In this document: positions 39,021-42,220 of the stretch, piece after piece | Numbering within the stretch: position 1 is the first letter of the stretch | Layout of the letters: each line of letters begins with the position of its first letter | Source of the DNA: Opitutaceae bacterium | GTDB lineage: Bacteria; Verrucomicrobiota; Verrucomicrobiia; Opitutales; Opitutaceae | Length of the DNA: 42,220 bases | NCBI GenBank assembly: GCA_027482905.1 | Contig: JAIXVP010000078.1 | Coordinates: 1-42,220, forward strand | Direction of reading: 5' to 3' | Notes under the pieces: model-generated | Seen by the model: only the letters and a program-made list of their open reading frames with translations | Told to the model about the DNA's origin: nothing | Databases searched by the model: none | Translations under genes and position numbers: made by a program

Positions 39021-39260
39021 CTAGCCGATCGATTTGCAGGAGGACGGAGGAAGCCCGCCCTCGAAACCCGGCACGGTCTCGCCGTTGCGGCCCTTGATCA
39101 GGACGGTGAGCAAATGCTCCATGGCCCGCTCGCGCGGCCAGCCGCGCTCCACCGCCAGTTGGCCGCAACGCTTCAAAAGCTGGTCGGCCATCGCCCCCGC
39201 CTGCGCGGCCGGCGCGCCGAGCCGTTGACAGAGGGCGACCAGGGATTCGCGTTCGTTCAT
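39021..39260 (-). CDS. Small unknown protein coupled to the ygfZ-like gene
   Basis: A 79-residue protein from ATG 39260, whose start overlaps the upstream ygfZ-like stop in ATGA, so translation is probably coupled. The sequence is mostly helical (ESLVALCQRLGAPAAQAGAM, LLKRCGQLAVERGWPRERAM) with a short tail ending SCKSIG. No family is recognised. It contains three cysteines, which is notable beside a gene linked to Fe-S cluster maturation. Coupling, not similarity, is the main evidence that it is real. Confidence 0.6.
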   Translation of the reverse strand: MNERESLVALCQRLGAPAAQAGAMADQLLKRCGQLAVERGWPRERAMEHLLTVLIKGRNGETVPGFEGGLPPSSCKSIG

Positions 39261-40219
39261 GGCCGGTCGATGAGAGCCACCGCGCCGCCGTCGGCGAGCC
39301 CGATCTCCGCCGCCGGATCGAGCCCGAGCAGGTTGACCATCGCCAACCCAATCCAACCTGAATCCGCGTCGGCCGCGACGTCCGCAGCCGCGCGCAGCTC
39401 CCCGACCCGCTTGCCCGCCTGGCGCAGCTCCCCGCCCGCCGTCGGTGCCGGCCCCGCGCCCGCCACCCGCACCAGCTTGCGCCGCACCTGCCCCATCGCC
39501 TGCAGCCGCGCCATGACCTCCTGGCCGAGGTAACAGCCCTTGGTGAACGAAATCGCCACCGCCTCGAGCCCCGCCTCCTGCGGCAGATCGCCGGGGCCAA
39601 ACTCAGCCGGAATCGCCGGCACCCCCGCCGCCAAACGATCCAGACGCAGTGCCGCCTCGGTGAGCGCCCCGGTTTCCCCGGTCGCGGACTCGCCCGCCGG
39701 CGCCGGTCCGGCGGACGCCGCTGGGCGCACCCAGTCCCAGACCCGCGCCTGCCCGCGCCGTCCGGCGAAAAGCCAACCGCCCGCCCAGGCCTCGGCCCGC
39801 CCCGTCGGCGGCGGCTCGCGTCCCTCCCGCGCCGCCCGCAGCCAGGCCTCGCCCGCCTCGCCCGCCAGCGTCAGCTGCGTCCAATCCGCCCCGCCGACGG
39901 CGATGGTAACGTCGTCCGCGATCACAAACTCCTCCAAACGCGCCCCCAGCGCGGCGCCTGGCGTGTGCGCGCTCCACAGCCACCACGCGTCGTCGCCCGC
40001 CTTGAGCACCAAACTCTCGCCCATCACCTTGCCCTTTAGGCTCAACCACAACGCAAACGCCGTGTCTCCGGGCCGCAGCCCGCGCAGATCCTGGGTGCAT
40101 TGCCCCTGCAAAAACGTCGCCGCGTCCGGCCCCGCCACCCCCACCCAAGCCGTCGGCGAGCTGGCGAGCCGGCCGGAAAGGGGGTTTAGTGGAAGTTTTA
40201 AGTTTTTATCGGAAAGCAT
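39257..40219 (-). CDS. YgfZ/GcvT-like folate-binding protein
   Basis: A 320-residue protein from ATG 40219. The diagnostic motif K-G-C-Y-x-G-Q-E is at 227-234 (KGCYLGQEVMARLQ). The N-terminal segment FLQGQCTQDLRGLRPGDTAF matches the opening of this family. YgfZ binds tetrahydrofolate and assists assembly or repair of certain Fe-S enzymes; the motif cysteine is essential in E. coli. A poorly conserved, Ala/Pro/Gly-rich stretch (about 165-187) interrupts the middle. The gene is divergent from the DAHP synthase gene and overlaps its downstream partner by four bases. Confidence 0.88.
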   Translation of the reverse strand: MLSDKNLKLPLNPLSGRLASSPTAWVGVAGPDAATFLQGQCTQDLRGLRPGDTAFALWLSLKGKVMGESLVLKAGDDAWWLWSAHTPGAALGARLEEFVIADDVTIAVGGADWTQLTLAGEAGEAWLRAAREGREPPPTGRAEAWAGGWLFAGRRGQARVWDWVRPAASAGPAPAGESATGETGALTEAALRLDRLAAGVPAIPAEFGPGDLPQEAGLEAVAISFTKGCYLGQEVMARLQAMGQVRRKLVRVAGAGPAPTAGGELRQAGKRVGELRAAADVAADADSGWIGLAMVNLLGLDPAAEIGLADGGAVALIDRP

Positions 40220-40255
40220 TTAACACAGATTGCTGCGAGATATTGAGAGATTTTA

Positions 40256-40283
40256 TTGACGAACGGGTCGAGTCTCTTATTCC
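40256..40283 (+). promoter_or_regulatory. Putative sigma70-like promoter of the DAHP synthase leader
   Basis: TTGACG at 40256-40261 is followed after 16 bases by TATTCC at 40278-40283, in an AT-rich stretch between the divergent ygfZ-like and DAHP synthase genes. The predicted start near 40290 would give a ~270-base leader before the aroG start codon. Matches are 5/6 and 4/6 to consensus. Confidence 0.45.
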
Positions 40284-40289
40284 TTCTCT

Positions 40290-40390
40290 CATCCACTTTT
40301 CACTTCTCCTGTGCAAACAGGAGTTTTGGGGTAACTAAGAAAGCAAATGCCCGGTCGCTTAGGGGTAGGCGACCGGGCAACTTATTTTTC
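40290..40390 (+). ncRNA. Candidate structured leader RNA or small RNA upstream of DAHP synthase
   Basis: Two perfect hairpins lie in a non-coding leader. Hairpin 1 is CTCCTGT-GCAA-ACAGGAG at 40306-40323, a 7-bp stem with a GNRA-type tetraloop followed by TTTT. Hairpin 2 is an 11-bp GC-rich stem at 40348-40358 and 40369-40379 with a 10-base loop, followed by ACTTATTTTTC. CTAAG at 40335-40339 can pair with CTTAG at 40358-40362 at the edge of the second loop, allowing a pseudoknot that would compete with one stem pair. The whole could be an attenuator, a riboswitch or a ~100-base small RNA. No known class is recognised. Confidence 0.45.
40348..40390 (+). terminator. Terminator-like hairpin within the DAHP synthase leader
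   Basis: The stem TGCCCGGTCGC / GCGACCGGGCA is perfect over 11 bp with loop TTAGGGGTAG, followed by ACTT and five T. The T-tract starts a few bases late for an ideal intrinsic terminator. Since no plus-strand gene ends just upstream, termination here would act on the leader transcript itself, that is, attenuation or the end of a small RNA. Confidence 0.45.
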
Positions 40391-40563
40391 GGATTCCGCG
40401 AATGGGCATCCGATTCGTTCATCCCAATCCGCCACTTCGGTGTGATTCAGAAAGCCCTTCTCGCTTTCCAGCCCTCGACTTCCCTGCCGTCGCGAAATCC
40501 TCCGGCCCCGGCGCGCGGGCTTGCCCTCGGTGGTGCCCGCCTGACAGCGTGACCGTTTACGCC

Positions 40564-42220
<1,657 letters not shown>

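Larger units (their letters stand above)
40220..40563 (+). other. Divergent intergenic region and DAHP synthase leader
   Basis: These 344 bases hold the putative promoter at 40256-40283, the two hairpins at 40306-40379, and about 170 further bases of leader without recognised features. No plausible leader peptide rich in Phe, Tyr or Trp with its own start site was found. The minus-strand promoter of the ygfZ-like gene must also lie near 40220-40260, where AT content is high. Confidence 0.5.

Noticed and set aside
40256-40552. A 98-codon frame through the aroG leader as a leader peptide
   Set aside because: Starts with TTG within the predicted promoter and runs through both perfect hairpins; no aromatic codon cluster and no ribosome site.

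Overview
The window looks like a chromosomal segment from a GC-rich member of the Verrucomicrobiota, most likely close to Opitutaceae. This is inferred from the gene set (verrucomicrobial secreted repeat proteins, a GldA/GldF/GldG-like ABC cassette with a DUF4340 protein, a large hybrid sensor kinase), from strongly C-ending codon use, and from the near absence of Shine-Dalgarno sites. Taxonomy was not checked by any search. No rRNA, tRNA, CRISPR array, insertion sequence or prophage was seen.

Layout. Bases 1-7231 encode two secreted beta-rich proteins: a giant one cut by the left window edge (delta-60 repeats, IPT/TIG, MBG-type domains) and a smaller one with a C-terminal module that recurs in the 36610-38778 protein. 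Bases 7353-9842 (minus) hold a secreted propeller protein in visibly lower-GC DNA, followed by about 0.7 kb without genes. Bases 10519-18852 form a same-strand run: ABC ATPase, ABC-2 permease, GldG-like protein, DUF4340 protein and a large AsmA-like membrane protein. A 1179-residue hybrid histidine kinase (18914-22453) converges on miaA. Bases 23455-28155 carry a glycosyltransferase, a diacylglycerol-kinase-like enzyme, an LpxH-like phosphoesterase and an MFS transporter, consistent with envelope lipid/glycan work. tgt follows at 28220.

Bases 29372-31666 (minus) are an accessory island: a VapBC/FitAB-type toxin-antitoxin pair, the last ~33 codons of an hsdS gene, an intact 475-residue protein with a HEPN-type R-x4-H motif, and the last ~38 codons of a YgjP-like (DUF45/M48) metallopeptidase of the sort found beside hsdR. 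I read this as a type I restriction-modification locus from which hsdM, most of hsdS, hsdR and most of the peptidase gene were lost while a probable HEPN effector survived. This is the best candidate for an undescribed defence component here.

Bases 31817-42220 are mostly housekeeping or single genes: UDP-glucuronate decarboxylase, purine nucleoside permease (NUP) family protein, AmpD-like amidase, a small membrane protein, an NT5C-type HAD phosphatase, a conserved unknown, a NUDIX hydrolase, a secreted multi-domain protein, a 79-residue unknown translationally coupled to a YgfZ-like protein, class I DAHP synthase, and the start of malate dehydrogenase. The DAHP synthase gene has a 344-base leader with a sigma70-like promoter and two perfect hairpins, a candidate regulatory RNA. 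The tgt product has lost three of its four expected zinc ligands.
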